64,000 nucleotides of DNA, taken from Cymbomonas tetramitiformis. Taxonomy: Eukaryota > Chlorophyta > Pyramimonadophyceae > Pyramimonadales > Pyramimonadaceae. Shown in pieces: positions 38,776-48,122 of this stretch. Numbering within the stretch: position 1 is the stretch's first letter; every line of letters begins with the position of its first letter. The DNA lies in NCBI GenBank assembly GCA_001247695.2, contig LGRX02027229.1, positions 1 to 64,000 of the forward strand, in the 5' to 3' direction. The notes beneath the pieces were generated by a model. That model had not been told where the DNA came from, ran no database searches, and was given only the letters and a program-made list of their open reading frames with translations. The position numbers and the translations under genes are program-made.

Positions 38776-39135
38776 ATGAAACGCGACATCCAGATCTACG
38801 CCATTATGGCCTCCGTGGCGAATCTGATCGCGTGCCTAGTGACTTTGGCGCTCTACTACGCGGGGGCAAACGCCCTTGCGATGTACCGCTCCTTATGCGC
38901 CGCGACTGTGGTGCTCACGCTCTACACCTGCAGCGCGCACGACTGTCGATTTAAAACATCCGTGTACCGCAGCACCCTTATCGTCAACGCTTTCAGCATC
39001 ATGTCGGGCACCGCCGGACTGCTCATGGCGCGCACCAAACGGACGTCGCTGCACTATATTGCGTTGGCGAACGTGGTATTCGGGGTTATCATACTATTTT
39101 TGCAAGTGCGACAATACAAAATTAGCACCGCGTAA
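38776..39135 (+). CDS. Four-helix membrane protein (119 aa)
   Basis: Four hydrophobic segments are visible: IYAIMASVANLIACLVTLAL, a second beginning SLCAATVVLTLY, a third at AFSIMSGTAGLLMA and a fourth at VVFGVIILFL. The loops are short and basic. It follows the capsid gene by 49 nt on the same strand. A virion-membrane or egress protein is plausible; no family recognised. Confidence 0.7.
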   Translation: MKRDIQIYAIMASVANLIACLVTLALYYAGANALAMYRSLCAATVVLTLYTCSAHDCRFKTSVYRSTLIVNAFSIMSGTAGLLMARTKRTSLHYIALANVVFGVIILFLQVRQYKISTA

Positions 39136-39168
39136 AATAAGTGCATATTTTTTTTAATCCAAGAGTGC

Positions 39169-39504
39169 TCATATGCAGTCCGCTAGGTTTATCACGAGCA
39201 AAGGTCCCGCGATCGTATTTCCGCACACGTGTTCGCCGTAAACAGAGGTGGCCTCGACGTTCACGGGAAGCTGCTTGTTCTGCGCGTCCTCATCCATCCA
39301 CAGGACGAGCTCGTCCTCTCTCCATTCGTCATCGTCCATAACGGGTACCATCTGCACCATGGCGCAACATCCGAGCAAAAAACGCAATCGCTCCAGGTCG
39401 AAGGGACCGTCCACCAAACGCGGTGCACCTTGCGCAAGTTGCAGTATGCCCTTTCCGAGAGGTGGCGCGTCGTACAGTTCGCAATTGTTGACGTTCGAAA
39501 TCAT
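39169..39504 (-). CDS. DUF3846-like small protein (111 aa)
   Basis: The C-terminal ~70 residues show the pattern of the DUF3846 family: a V/M..VPV strand, LWMDEDAQNK, LPVNVEAT, then a short loop and IAGPLLVIN at the end. This family is common in phages and large viruses and has no agreed function. It converges with the membrane gene at 38776 and diverges from the 39622 gene, with which it may share the TATAAATATA element at 39584-39593. Confidence 0.55.
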   Translation of the reverse strand: MISNVNNCELYDAPPLGKGILQLAQGAPRLVDGPFDLERLRFLLGCCAMVQMVPVMDDDEWREDELVLWMDEDAQNKQLPVNVEATSVYGEHVCGNTIAGPLLVINLADCI

Positions 39505-39583
39505 CGCGGCATGACCGCACGGTACACTATGATTGATCTTGCAACAGCGTTGTTTAATTTTTTCGTAAAATGCGCACCTTAAG

Positions 39584-39593
39584 TATAAATATA
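39584..39593. promoter_or_regulatory. TATAAATATA element between divergent genes
   Basis: Reads TATAAATA toward the 39622 gene (30 nt before its ATG) and TATATTTATA toward the 39504 gene (79 nt). Confidence 0.6.
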
Positions 39594-39621
39594 TTTTGTT
39601 ATGTCTAATCTATCGTGAAAT

Positions 39622-40305
39622 ATGAATTTTTTAAACGTGACCGCTCAAAAAGCGGACCCGAAACCAAACGTGAAATACGGGCAAGGACGTCCCATTCCCG
39701 ACGCGCTCAAAGCGAAAAGTGCGGCGCAGCCGCAGTCCGAAAATTTGCACACCGCCGCGCAAACGCACGTTTTTGTGGTGTGCTCCACGACCGCGTACGC
39801 GATGTGCGCGGGATCGGTTCTGCGATTGTGCAACGATACGCTCGACGCGGACGATTTGGACACTCCGGATAGACGGTTCACTCTCCTGCTCGCGGCGGAC
39901 GATGGAAATTTTGAAATGCACGCTCCCGATATGAAGTTATTCTTTCAGGAGTATAAGCAATTCGCGCGCACCAAAAACTTGGTGCGCTTGAATAACGTGG
40001 CAACGCACAATCGACTCGCCATCGAACTGTCCAAAATGATTGGGCAAATCGTTCACAAAGAGACGTCCGACATGTACGCCGTCATGTGGCTTACGCCGGA
40101 TCTCGCAACAATCGAACCCTACGTCAAGTTTCTGCGCGGCATTTGCGGCAAAGCCGAAGACCGCGTGCGTGTGCACAGCATAAGCATCGAACAAAAGGCT
40201 GTGCGCCAGCCCAGGGATCACCCACACGCCAGGGTCGCCCGCACCGTGGATCGGGATTCTCTCAACGGCACGTTCGCCAAAACCAAAATTACCGAACTAA
40301 TTTAA
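39622..40305 (+). CDS. Unknown protein (227 aa)
   Basis: Starts MNFLNVTAQKADPKP. A basic/disordered N-terminal ~45 residues precede an alpha/beta-looking domain (HVFVVCSTTAYAMCAG, RFTLLLAADD). No catalytic motif is recognised. The TATAAATA 30 nt upstream supports this start. Its stop overlaps by nine bases the stop of the small minus-strand ORF at 40297. Confidence 0.7.
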   Translation: MNFLNVTAQKADPKPNVKYGQGRPIPDALKAKSAAQPQSENLHTAAQTHVFVVCSTTAYAMCAGSVLRLCNDTLDADDLDTPDRRFTLLLAADDGNFEMHAPDMKLFFQEYKQFARTKNLVRLNNVATHNRLAIELSKMIGQIVHKETSDMYAVMWLTPDLATIEPYVKFLRGICGKAEDRVRVHSISIEQKAVRQPRDHPHARVARTVDRDSLNGTFAKTKITELI

Positions 40306-40569
40306 TTTGTTACAAATTTTCGAATGTTCCTCATCGGAGGTGCGTTTTTTATTCTTTTCGACGACTACGTGGGTAGTGGAGGAGCAGGAGCTGCACAGCG
40401 CATCCCAGTTTACGAAACGGTGCCAGTCGCGACAGTCCTCGTTCGACTGCACCGAACAGTTGCTCTCCGCCGTGTCCGTCGTGCCACACGATTCAGTTAT
40501 GTCCCCTGCGACAGTCAGGATGCGCGAGTTTCGTATTGTGGTGTTGGCGCGCGTCAGGAGGATCATCAT
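40297..40569 (-). CDS. Possible small Cys-rich protein (90 aa)
   Basis: The ATG at 40569 overlaps the TGA of the upstream membrane-protein gene (ATGA arrangement). The product has five to six cysteines (CGTTD, CSVQ, CRDW, LCSSC) and a Lys-rich tail. It could instead be a read-through or frameshifted tail of the membrane protein. A competing plus-strand ORF at 40324-40626 looks less protein-like. Confidence 0.35.
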   Translation of the reverse strand: MMILLTRANTTIRNSRILTVAGDITESCGTTDTAESNCSVQSNEDCRDWHRFVNWDALCSSCSSTTHVVVEKNKKRTSDEEHSKICNKLN

Positions 40570-41294
40570 ACACGTAATATGCGGGTGTTGTACGTCGTCA
40601 TGCGCTGCGTATTGCTGGGACGGTAGTCCGGTACCAACGAATCCTCATCGGCGGCGTATTGTTTCTCGGTGAGAAATTTGTGCGTCATGCACGCTGTGAC
40701 GATGATAGTGGCGGTGGTTTGTGCAACCAAAAACCAAAAGTTGGAAAACATGAAGAAGAGGTTCACCGCGCTAGACAGAGATAGAAAGACGGTGTGCAGC
40801 ATCATGGTCAGCTGTATGCGAGTCGTGGAGTCGAGATCCGATCGCGGCACGTGCGGCGAGTTTAAATAATTGATCTGCCACGCGGATATCTTGCGACGAA
40901 CGTACACGTTCACCGCAGTCAGTAGAGCGGTACCCATAAGAGCTACCAGCGCTTTGTAAATGTTATCGATGACGTACGTGTCGTAGAAGCGCACGTCGTC
41001 GGAGTAAAGATCGAAGTAGTAGGACGGCAAGAACTCGGCAAAGAACATCACAAGAAATACCGACGCGAATAGACCGACGGACAACACAGCCGTTACCGTT
41101 GGCGTGCGCTGCGTCAACAGGTCGAAATCGTTTGCGCGTTCCTTTGAAGGAGGTCTTGCGGGCGCGTGAGTGTACGCGGCGCATGGTTTTTGACTAGGCG
41201 CTAGAGCGTAGTACACCGTATTGGGGAGATTCGGATCGTTTGCGTTTGTTCTGCGATGAGACGCTATCTGGCTGCGCGCGGACGTTATTTTCAT
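40566..41294 (-). CDS. Multi-pass membrane protein (242 aa)
   Basis: After a polar N-terminus (~75 residues), four hydrophobic segments appear: VLSVGLFASVFLVMFFAEFL, ALVALMGTALLTAVNVYV, MMLHTVFLSLSSAVNLFFMF and FLVAQTTATIIVTACM. No known family is recognised. The ORF's first 100 nt overlap the small upstream ORF in another frame. The nearest TATA element (41477) is 180 nt away, so the real N-terminus may be the upstream ORF joined by a frameshift. A virion membrane protein is likely. Confidence 0.65.
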   Translation of the reverse strand: MKITSARSQIASHRRTNANDPNLPNTVYYALAPSQKPCAAYTHAPARPPSKERANDFDLLTQRTPTVTAVLSVGLFASVFLVMFFAEFLPSYYFDLYSDDVRFYDTYVIDNIYKALVALMGTALLTAVNVYVRRKISAWQINYLNSPHVPRSDLDSTTRIQLTMMLHTVFLSLSSAVNLFFMFSNFWFLVAQTTATIIVTACMTHKFLTEKQYAADEDSLVPDYRPSNTQRMTTYNTRILRV

Positions 41295-41430
41295 ACCAAT
41301 ACCCGTACAAACGATCTTCGCCTATGTGTGGTTGGTCGTAAGTTTTGTAATTACGCATGTGGCGCGCAAGTAAACTGGCGTGCTCGGAAGCGCTGCGATC
41401 AGAGTGTCCCACATCGAAGTTGTATTGCAT
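41194..41430 (-). CDS. Small ORF, possible displaced N-terminus of the membrane protein (78 aa)
   Basis: Starts MQYNFDVGHSDRSASEH at 41430, 46 nt from a TATATATATA element. It contains Tyr-rich YGYWYENN and a basic KRKR string. It overlaps the next gene's first 100 nt in a different frame. Either a small separate protein or the true beginning of the 242-aa membrane protein with a later indel. No family recognised. Confidence 0.4.
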   Translation of the reverse strand: MQYNFDVGHSDRSASEHASLLARHMRNYKTYDQPHIGEDRLYGYWYENNVRAQPDSVSSQNKRKRSESPQYGVLRSSA

Positions 41431-41476
41431 GGCGTGAAGCGTTTTGCATAATTCGCGGTTGTAAGGCCGCACGAAG

Positions 41477-41487
41477 TATATATATAT
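41477..41487. promoter_or_regulatory. TATATATATA element between divergent genes
   Basis: Lies 41 nt before the ATG at 41529 and 46 nt before the minus-strand ATG at 41430; symmetric, so it could serve both. Confidence 0.55.
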
Positions 41488-41528
41488 ACTTACCCACGTC
41501 GCGGTTTGTACGCTGCGGTTGTAGAACT

Positions 41529-44500
41529 ATGCGCGTCAGGTACAACACACGTTATACACCCCAATACCGCGATTGTCGCATCGGGAAATCTGTGGATTGC
41601 AACGAGATCGTGCTCCACAGTACCACGGACGCGTCGCAATCGGAGAAAATCAAACCGCACGTTACGCCCGAATGGATTCAAAAGCTCAACACGCCCACCG
41701 CAAAGGCGGTCGGCATGCTGGTGCTGCTCTTTCTGGTGTTGACGGTAAGCATCTGCGTCATCGTGCTGTTGGCCGTCGACGAAACGCACGATCGACAGGA
41801 CACCAACGTCTTCAACAACGCGCACTCCACGCCGAATGTGCAGAACACGCACACCACGATCATCGAGACGCCGAGCGCAGTCACCGGCTCGCCCGTGACG
41901 GTCGACGCGCAACGGGTCCAAGTGCACACAACCGTCCGATTTTCCAGTCTAAACTGGTCGGAGTACAGCACGGTAACCGCTCAGAGCGCGCTCCTTACGA
42001 GCGTGCAAGCGTCTTTGCGGTACGCGGACGCCCGTTACGAAAATTTCGTCGCGCACAACGTTTACCCCGGCAGCGTCGTTGTGGAGTTCAGTTTTGTGCT
42101 TCCAAACTTGGACGAGCACGCGGTGCAAACCATCAAAACGCTGCGCGACTACCCCAGCGCGATTTTTGTGGAGCGGGCAGACGACCCAGGCACGATCGCT
42201 TACGGCGAGAGCACGACCGTGCAGATCAGCACGCTTAGCGTTCGCGCACGCGAGACCGCGCATCCAACCCTGCCTGCACGCCTTGATAAACCCTTCCCCC
42301 ACGAGCATCGCGTCACGTTGCAGCCGGTTGCAACGCCGCACACCACAAGGCCGACAACCCATCCACCGAGCGCGCATCCCACGACCGAATCGCCCACCCG
42401 CTCCCCCGAAACATCAACTCCCACGACGCCACCGACCGCCGCCCCGCTCACCCTCGTGCCCACCCTCGCGCCGACCACTCGATCACCGAGCGCGTCGCCC
42501 ATTACCGGCACGCCCACCAAAACTCCAACAACGATGCGACCAACGATGGCGCCGACGGCACCACCGACCGCATCACCGTCAACTCTCAACCCCTCCGCTG
42601 GCCCCACCGGTTCACCGCACACCGCAGCGCCCATCACCGACGCTCCCACCACACGCGCGCCTACGACCGCAACTCCGACGCGCAATCCCACCACGGACGC
42701 TCCCACGGCGTCGCCGACGACCGGCGCACCGACCACCGCACCGACTGCATCGCCGATCACGCGATCGCCTATTACCGAGCACCCAAGCGCAAGCCCGACG
42801 TCCGACGCACCGACCGGCGGTCCCACGCGTTCACCACAGACGGCATGGCCCAGCGACGCGCCAACTTCAAAAACGCCGACCCGGAGTCCGACGTCCATGG
42901 CACCGACCGTGACGACAATCGGTCCTACTGCAGCGCCGCACACTCAAAATCCAACAACAAAGCACCCGAGCGCCGCACCCACGACGACCGGGCCGACTGC
43001 GTCGCCGCAGAGCGACTTTCCGACGCGTCAACCCACCGCGGCGCCGCAAACGCGGTCGCCCGTCACCATGGGGCCAAGCTCTGCGCCGACGCGCACACCC
43101 ACCACCACGAATCCTACCGCCGCGCCGACCTCTTCGCCATCCACCGTCTCACCGACGAGAAGCCCCACGATACCGCCCACAAACGCGCCACAGACCACTC
43201 CCCCGTCGCAGTCGCCGACATCGCCGCACCCCACGGTCGCACCCACGACTTCGCCCCACACGACGGAGCCCACCAGCGTCGCACCGACTGTCGCCCCGAC
43301 CGATTCGCCGATGACCAACGCGCCCAGCACGCAACCGCCCTCGACCGCCGCACCCACCAAAACCCCGACCACCGTAAGCCCCATCACGGCGACACCCAGC
43401 AGCCTAAATCCTACCGCATCACCCGCGACCCACGCTCCCACCACGCAGCCGCCGTCAACTGCGGCGCCCACAAAAGCCCCTGCGACGAGCGCGCCCACGA
43501 CCGTTCATCCCAGTACATTTAATCCGACCCAAAATCCGACGACGTCGATGCCGACAACCTCGAATCCCACAACTCGCGTACCCACACGGAGCCCCGCAAC
43601 CGCAACCCCCAGCACGGATTCGCCTCTAACGACGGCGCCAACGACTGCCCCGACGTCGCGCACACCGACCACCAACCCACCCACCACCGTCGCACCCACG
43701 TCGCCTCCCGAAACTGGCGCACCATCCACCAAATCGCCCACCACCATCCCGCCCACGAAGACTCCAACAACCGTGTCGCCAAGCACGTTGTCGCCATCCA
43801 CCGGTACTCCGACGATGACGCCGACGTCCGCGACGCCGACGACGCGCTCGCCCACTTCAACCAATCCCACGACGAGTCCGTATTCCGCAGCACCGACGAC
43901 CCAACATCCATCCACGGACGCGCCAAACACCCAATCCCCAACCGTAGCGCCCACGTCGTACACGCCCACCACCGTTTCGCCCATCACGACGAATCCGACC
44001 AAAGCACCCTCGACTCCGACGCCTACCACAAGGGCACCGAGCGTGGCACCCACGACCGACGCACCCGCGACCGCCACACCCTCGACTTCCGTCCCAACAA
44101 GAACACCGACCACTCAAGCGCCCATCACGAAGACGCCCACCCGCGCTCCAACAACCGATGCCCCGCTTACGATGGCACCGACTACTGAAACGCCCACGAC
44201 CAGCCCGTTCACCACAGAGCCCACCACGGACGCCCCTTCAAACGCTCCTACGTCTCGGACGCCGACCACTGTCGCTCCATCTACAATCGCACCCACGACG
44301 CATGAACCTACTTTCGCACCCACGACTCAGGTTCCAACCACCAAATCGCCCATCACAACTGCGCCTACCACCGCAGGACCCACATCGTCTCCAACCACCA
44401 TGTCGCCGTTGACCAACGCGCCCACCATATCACCAATTACCGAGGCACCCATCACTACGGCGCCCACCACCAAAACGCCCGTCACCGGGAGACCCACCGC

Positions 44501-47500
44501 AGCACCAATCACGGATGAGCCCATCACAATCGGACCTACAACCTCCGTACCGACAGTGACACCGACCACAATAACACCCATTACCGAAAGTCCCACCAAC
44601 GAACCTGCCACTTTAAACCCTAGCACAATACTCCCCACGACTGCACCAACAACCGCAGGTCCCATTACCCGAACTCCAACCACCAAATCACCTATTACAA
44701 AAAACCCTACCACTCTAGCACCCATTACGTATGAGCCCACCACAGCTAAACCCACCGCCGCACCGACCACCGAAAGTCCCGTCACTTCTAACCCAACCAC
44801 TGCGACACCAACCACTGAAGCTCCCATCACGTATCAGCCCACTGTAAACCCGACCACCAAGGCACCGGTCACGATTAGACCTACGACCGTCGCGCCAACA
44901 TTCACGCCGAGCACTAACGCTCCTACCACGCATGAGCCCACCACTGCTAAACCTACCGCCGCACCAACCACCAAAAGTCCCGTCACCGACAGACCCACTT
45001 CTAGCCCAACCACTAATGCTCCCATCACGTATCAGCCCACTGTCAACCCAACCACCGCAACCCCGACCACCAAGGCACCGGTTACGATTGGACCTACCAC
45101 CATCGCGCCAACATTTACGCCGAGCACCAACGCTCCTACTACGCATGAGCCCACCACTGTCGCGCCTACCGCTGCACCAACCACCGAAAGTCCCGTCACC
45201 GACAAACCCACTTCTAACCCAACCACCGCGACGCCAACTACCAAATCTCCCATCACGCATCATCCCACTGTGAACCCAACCACCGCAACGCCGACCACCA
45301 AGGCACCGGTCACGATTGGACCCACCACCATCGCGCCGACGTTTACGCCGAGCACCCATGCGCCTACTACGTACGAGCCCACCACAGCTAAACCCACCGT
45401 CGCACCGACCACCGAAAGTCCCGTCACCGACAAACCCACTTCTAACCCAACCACCGCGACGCCAACTACCAAAGCTCCCATCACGCATCATCCCACTGTG
45501 AACCCAATCACCGCAACGCCGACCACCAAGGCACCGGTCACGATTGGACCCACCACCATCGCGCCAACATTCACACCGAGCACCAGCGCTCCTACTACGC
45601 ATGAGCCCACCACAGCTAAACCCACCGCCGCACCGACCACCGAAAGTCCCGTCACCGACAAACCCACTTCTAGCCCAACCACCGCGACGCCATATACCAA
45701 AGCTCCCATCACGTATCATCCCACTGTAAACCCAACCACCGCAACGCCGAACACGAAGGCACCGGTCACGATTGGACCCACCACCATCGCGCCAACATTT
45801 ACACCGAGCACCAATGCTCCTACTACGCATGAGCCCACCACAGCTAAACCCACCGCCGCACCGACCACCAAAAGTCCCGTCACCGACAAACCCACTTCTA
45901 GCCCAACCACCGCGGCGCCATATACCAAAGCTCCCATCACGTATCATCCCACTGTAAACCCAACCACCGCAACGCCGAACACGAAGGCACCGGTCACGAT
46001 TGGACCCACCACCATCGCGCCAACATTCACACCGAGCACCAGCGCTCCTACCACGCATGAGCCCATTACGACTGAACCGACCGCCGCACCGACCACCGAA
46101 AGTCCCGTCACCGACAAACCCACTTCTAGCCCAACCACCGCAACGCCGACCACCAAGGCACCGGTTACGATTGGACCCACCACCCTTGAGCCGACGTTTA
46201 CGCCAAGCACCATTGCGCCCACCACACACGAGCCCACAACAGTTACGCCCACCACCGCACCAACCACCAAAAGTCCCGTCACCGATCAACCCACCGCAAC
46301 GCCCACCACCAAATCACCGCTTACAATTGGACCTACCACCATCGCGCCCACCGTAACGCCCGTGACCGACCGACCCACCAGCGCACCAAGCACTTTGTTA
46401 CTGGCGACATCACCACCAACAACCAATTCGCCAGTCTCTAGTGCGCGCTGTCACGACGTGGCTTGGAGTGTGCTGACAGATACAAGCAATTATGTGTTAC
46501 ACTATATGGACGACAATCATAATTTCCCGTATTATGTAAACGTGAAAATTACAATTCTGTTTGAAAATGGAACTAACGTGGAATTGATAAATTTACAACA
46601 AATCAACAACTCGAGTGGTACGATTACTTTCTGTTACGAAAGCTCCATGCAAGGCGAGCTGAAGACTCAAGTGACAAATCCCGATGGTGGTATCTATTCT
46701 CTTGTTAAGTACGGCACTTGTTACTCCATATACCACAGCTACGCGCATCACGTGAATTTTTCGAATTTGAGCTATACCATGCAGTTAACCGATGAGTTGC
46801 GCATGGGGTATCACGTGTTTACAGTGGACGGGGTGGTCGTGCACTCTGGGCATTACTTTGTCAATACGGTAGACGAAAAAATCACCGCAATTCCTTTTGC
46901 ACCGCTTCAACGCAGTGACACTTGCGTGGTAACCGACGCAAGTACCGACACGCAGGGTCGACGCCTGATCGCTGGTGGCACAGAGGTCGCGAATGGGAAG
47001 GCCTACAGGTTTATGGGTTCCATTACCGACGCTAGACGCAATCACATATGCGGTGGTACGCTCGTCGCGTCCGACAAGCTGCTCACCGCCGCTCACTGCT
47101 TCAGTCAAACCGTCGAAGGTTGGCCGTACTACATGAAACCGGTATGCAACAACGATTGCGCGTACAACGACGCGCACAGAGCACGCAACAGTATCTGCGA
47201 CGACGTAAGCGACGACGGCGAGGGGTACTGCAAACTGGGCTCGGACTGCGACGATTGTGGGGTGTATGTAAGTAACAACACTTGCGCGAACGGACTGCAC
47301 CAAGTGACACTGGGTACGGTCGATATTGACGCGTACGCTTCGAACGCGTGTGCGGAGGTCATCCCGCTGAAATCGGTGGATGGGTATCCGACATACGCCG
47401 CGACTAGCGGAGAAGGTTCAAATCTAAAATACTTTTCTCTGCACGATATGGCAATAATAACTCTCGCGGGGGGTTCCGGGTACTCGCCGATCGCTCTGTA

Positions 47501-47900
47501 CACGGGCAACGTCACTAATCTGATTGGCGCGTCGGTAGTGGCCTTGGGTTGGGGTCACACGTATCAGGGAGGGGTTACGGTTGACAACCTTCGGAGCGTG
47601 AGCGGTACGGTACAGTGCGTGGGCAACGCGTGCTACCAAAATCAACATGACGGGTGCTACTCTAGCAACATCGATCACAGCAACAACAACGAGCTCTGCG
47701 TGCGATACGGGATTGACGACGTAGGTGGGGCTTGCAAGGGTGACTCCGGTGGTCCCGTGGTGTTGATCGGTGACGAGTTGCTGCTGGTGGGCGTGGTGTC
47801 CTACATGAAGGGCACATGCGGTTCGTCGGACGCTCGCTACTACGCAATGAATGTGGCAGATCCAGAGCACGCGGATTGGCTGCGATCTTTCCAACTTTAG
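41529..47900 (+). CDS. Giant mucin-like membrane protein with C-terminal trypsin-like protease (2,123 aa)
   Basis: The cytoplasmic N-terminus precedes a single anchor (VGMLVLLFLVLTVSICVIVLL, about residues 63-83) and a ~130-residue folded domain. A stalk of about 1,350 residues of PTTxxPTxxAPT repeats follows, many sites suited to O-glycosylation. A ~150-residue linker domain leads to a trypsin-family domain: activation site RRLIAGG near residue 1813, TAAHC His, HDMAI Asp near 1973 and GDSGGP Ser at 2073. Between His and Asp sits a Cys-rich insert (CNNDC ... CDDCG) like a Lin-12/Notch or calcium-binding module. All triad residues are present. The frame is open upstream to 41256 but the TATA element at 41477 favours this ATG. 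The likely role is a virion-surface protease on a long stalk, for entry or host cell-wall processing. Confidence 0.85.
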   Translation: MRVRYNTRYTPQYRDCRIGKSVDCNEIVLHSTTDASQSEKIKPHVTPEWIQKLNTPTAKAVGMLVLLFLVLTVSICVIVLLAVDETHDRQDTNVFNNAHSTPNVQNTHTTIIETPSAVTGSPVTVDAQRVQVHTTVRFSSLNWSEYSTVTAQSALLTSVQASLRYADARYENFVAHNVYPGSVVVEFSFVLPNLDEHAVQTIKTLRDYPSAIFVERADDPGTIAYGESTTVQISTLSVRARETAHPTLPARLDKPFPHEHRVTLQPVATPHTTRPTTHPPSAHPTTESPTRSPETSTPTTPPTAAPLTLVPTLAPTTRSPSASPITGTPTKTPTTMRPTMAPTAPPTASPSTLNPSAGPTGSPHTAAPITDAPTTRAPTTATPTRNPTTDAPTASPTTGAPTTAPTASPITRSPITEHPSASPTSDAPTGGPTRSPQTAWPSDAPTSKTPTRSPTSMAPTVTTIGPTAAPHTQNPTTKHPSAAPTTTGPTASPQSDFPTRQPTAAPQTRSPVTMGPSSAPTRTPTTTNPTAAPTSSPSTVSPTRSPTIPPTNAPQTTPPSQSPTSPHPTVAPTTSPHTTEPTSVAPTVAPTDSPMTNAPSTQPPSTAAPTKTPTTVSPITATPSSLNPTASPATHAPTTQPPSTAAPTKAPATSAPTTVHPSTFNPTQNPTTSMPTTSNPTTRVPTRSPATATPSTDSPLTTAPTTAPTSRTPTTNPPTTVAPTSPPETGAPSTKSPTTIPPTKTPTTVSPSTLSPSTGTPTMTPTSATPTTRSPTSTNPTTSPYSAAPTTQHPSTDAPNTQSPTVAPTSYTPTTVSPITTNPTKAPSTPTPTTRAPSVAPTTDAPATATPSTSVPTRTPTTQAPITKTPTRAPTTDAPLTMAPTTETPTTSPFTTEPTTDAPSNAPTSRTPTTVAPSTIAPTTHEPTFAPTTQVPTTKSPITTAPTTAGPTSSPTTMSPLTNAPTISPITEAPITTAPTTKTPVTGRPTAAPITDEPITIGPTTSVPTVTPTTITPITESPTNEPATLNPSTILPTTAPTTAGPITRTPTTKSPITKNPTTLAPITYEPTTAKPTAAPTTESPVTSNPTTATPTTEAPITYQPTVNPTTKAPVTIRPTTVAPTFTPSTNAPTTHEPTTAKPTAAPTTKSPVTDRPTSSPTTNAPITYQPTVNPTTATPTTKAPVTIGPTTIAPTFTPSTNAPTTHEPTTVAPTAAPTTESPVTDKPTSNPTTATPTTKSPITHHPTVNPTTATPTTKAPVTIGPTTIAPTFTPSTHAPTTYEPTTAKPTVAPTTESPVTDKPTSNPTTATPTTKAPITHHPTVNPITATPTTKAPVTIGPTTIAPTFTPSTSAPTTHEPTTAKPTAAPTTESPVTDKPTSSPTTATPYTKAPITYHPTVNPTTATPNTKAPVTIGPTTIAPTFTPSTNAPTTHEPTTAKPTAAPTTKSPVTDKPTSSPTTAAPYTKAPITYHPTVNPTTATPNTKAPVTIGPTTIAPTFTPSTSAPTTHEPITTEPTAAPTTESPVTDKPTSSPTTATPTTKAPVTIGPTTLEPTFTPSTIAPTTHEPTTVTPTTAPTTKSPVTDQPTATPTTKSPLTIGPTTIAPTVTPVTDRPTSAPSTLLLATSPPTTNSPVSSARCHDVAWSVLTDTSNYVLHYMDDNHNFPYYVNVKITILFENGTNVELINLQQINNSSGTITFCYESSMQGELKTQVTNPDGGIYSLVKYGTCYSIYHSYAHHVNFSNLSYTMQLTDELRMGYHVFTVDGVVVHSGHYFVNTVDEKITAIPFAPLQRSDTCVVTDASTDTQGRRLIAGGTEVANGKAYRFMGSITDARRNHICGGTLVASDKLLTAAHCFSQTVEGWPYYMKPVCNNDCAYNDAHRARNSICDDVSDDGEGYCKLGSDCDDCGVYVSNNTCANGLHQVTLGTVDIDAYASNACAEVIPLKSVDGYPTYAATSGEGSNLKYFSLHDMAIITLAGGSGYSPIALYTGNVTNLIGASVVALGWGHTYQGGVTVDNLRSVSGTVQCVGNACYQNQHDGCYSSNIDHSNNNELCVRYGIDDVGGACKGDSGGPVVLIGDELLLVGVVSYMKGTCGSSDARYYAMNVADPEHADWLRSFQL
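44740..46290 (+). repeat. 228-bp tandem repeat coding a 76-residue stalk unit
   Basis: Within the Thr/Pro stalk, successive units recur every 228 bp (clear boundaries near 45030, 45258, 45486, 45714 and 45942), each holding TTESPVTDKPTS, KAPVTIGPTTIAPTFTPS and HEPTTAKPT. Units differ at a small number of bases, so expansion is recent compared with the more diverged stalk upstream. Because the period is a multiple of three, unit loss or gain changes stalk length without breaking the frame. Confidence 0.85.
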
Positions 47901-47957
47901 CTGTCGCCACGAAGACGCCGGTAACATTTTGATAGGACAGGAAGTGCAAAACGCGTA

Positions 47958-47965
47958 TATAAATA
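47958..47965 (+). promoter_or_regulatory. TATAAATA element after the trypsin gene
   Basis: TATAAATA 52 nt before a short ORF at 48018; AATAAA at 47976-47981 for the trypsin gene follows directly. Confidence 0.45.
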
Positions 47966-48017
47966 TTTTTATCCTAATAAACACACGAGATTGATCTCCG
48001 CGCCGCTCGGCGATCTG

Positions 48018-48122
48018 ATGGCAACTTTATGTTCCGCGTCGAACGTGATACTGCAGAATGCGGCTGCCATGCGTGTGCACCGGTACCGTATGTCCTTCGA
48101 AATTTACTTTGGCTTCACATAA
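48018..48122 (+). CDS. Possible 34-residue ORF behind a TATAAATA element
   Basis: ATG at 48018, TAA at 48120-48122; the peptide begins MATLCSASNVILQNAAAM. Its only support is the upstream TATAAATA. Its end overlaps the stop of the histidine kinase on the other strand. It may simply be the transcript leader of something not translated. Confidence 0.25.
   Translation: MATLCSASNVILQNAAAMRVHRYRMSFEIYFGFT

Noticed and set aside
40324..40626. 100-codon plus-strand ORF
   Set aside because: Overlaps the 3' end of the membrane-protein gene and the small Cys-rich ORF; lacks a TATA element and protein-like pattern.
44715..46289. 524-codon minus-strand ORF rich in Gly/Arg/Cys
   Set aside because: It is the antisense of the repetitive Thr/Pro stalk; its repeats simply mirror the 228-bp units.
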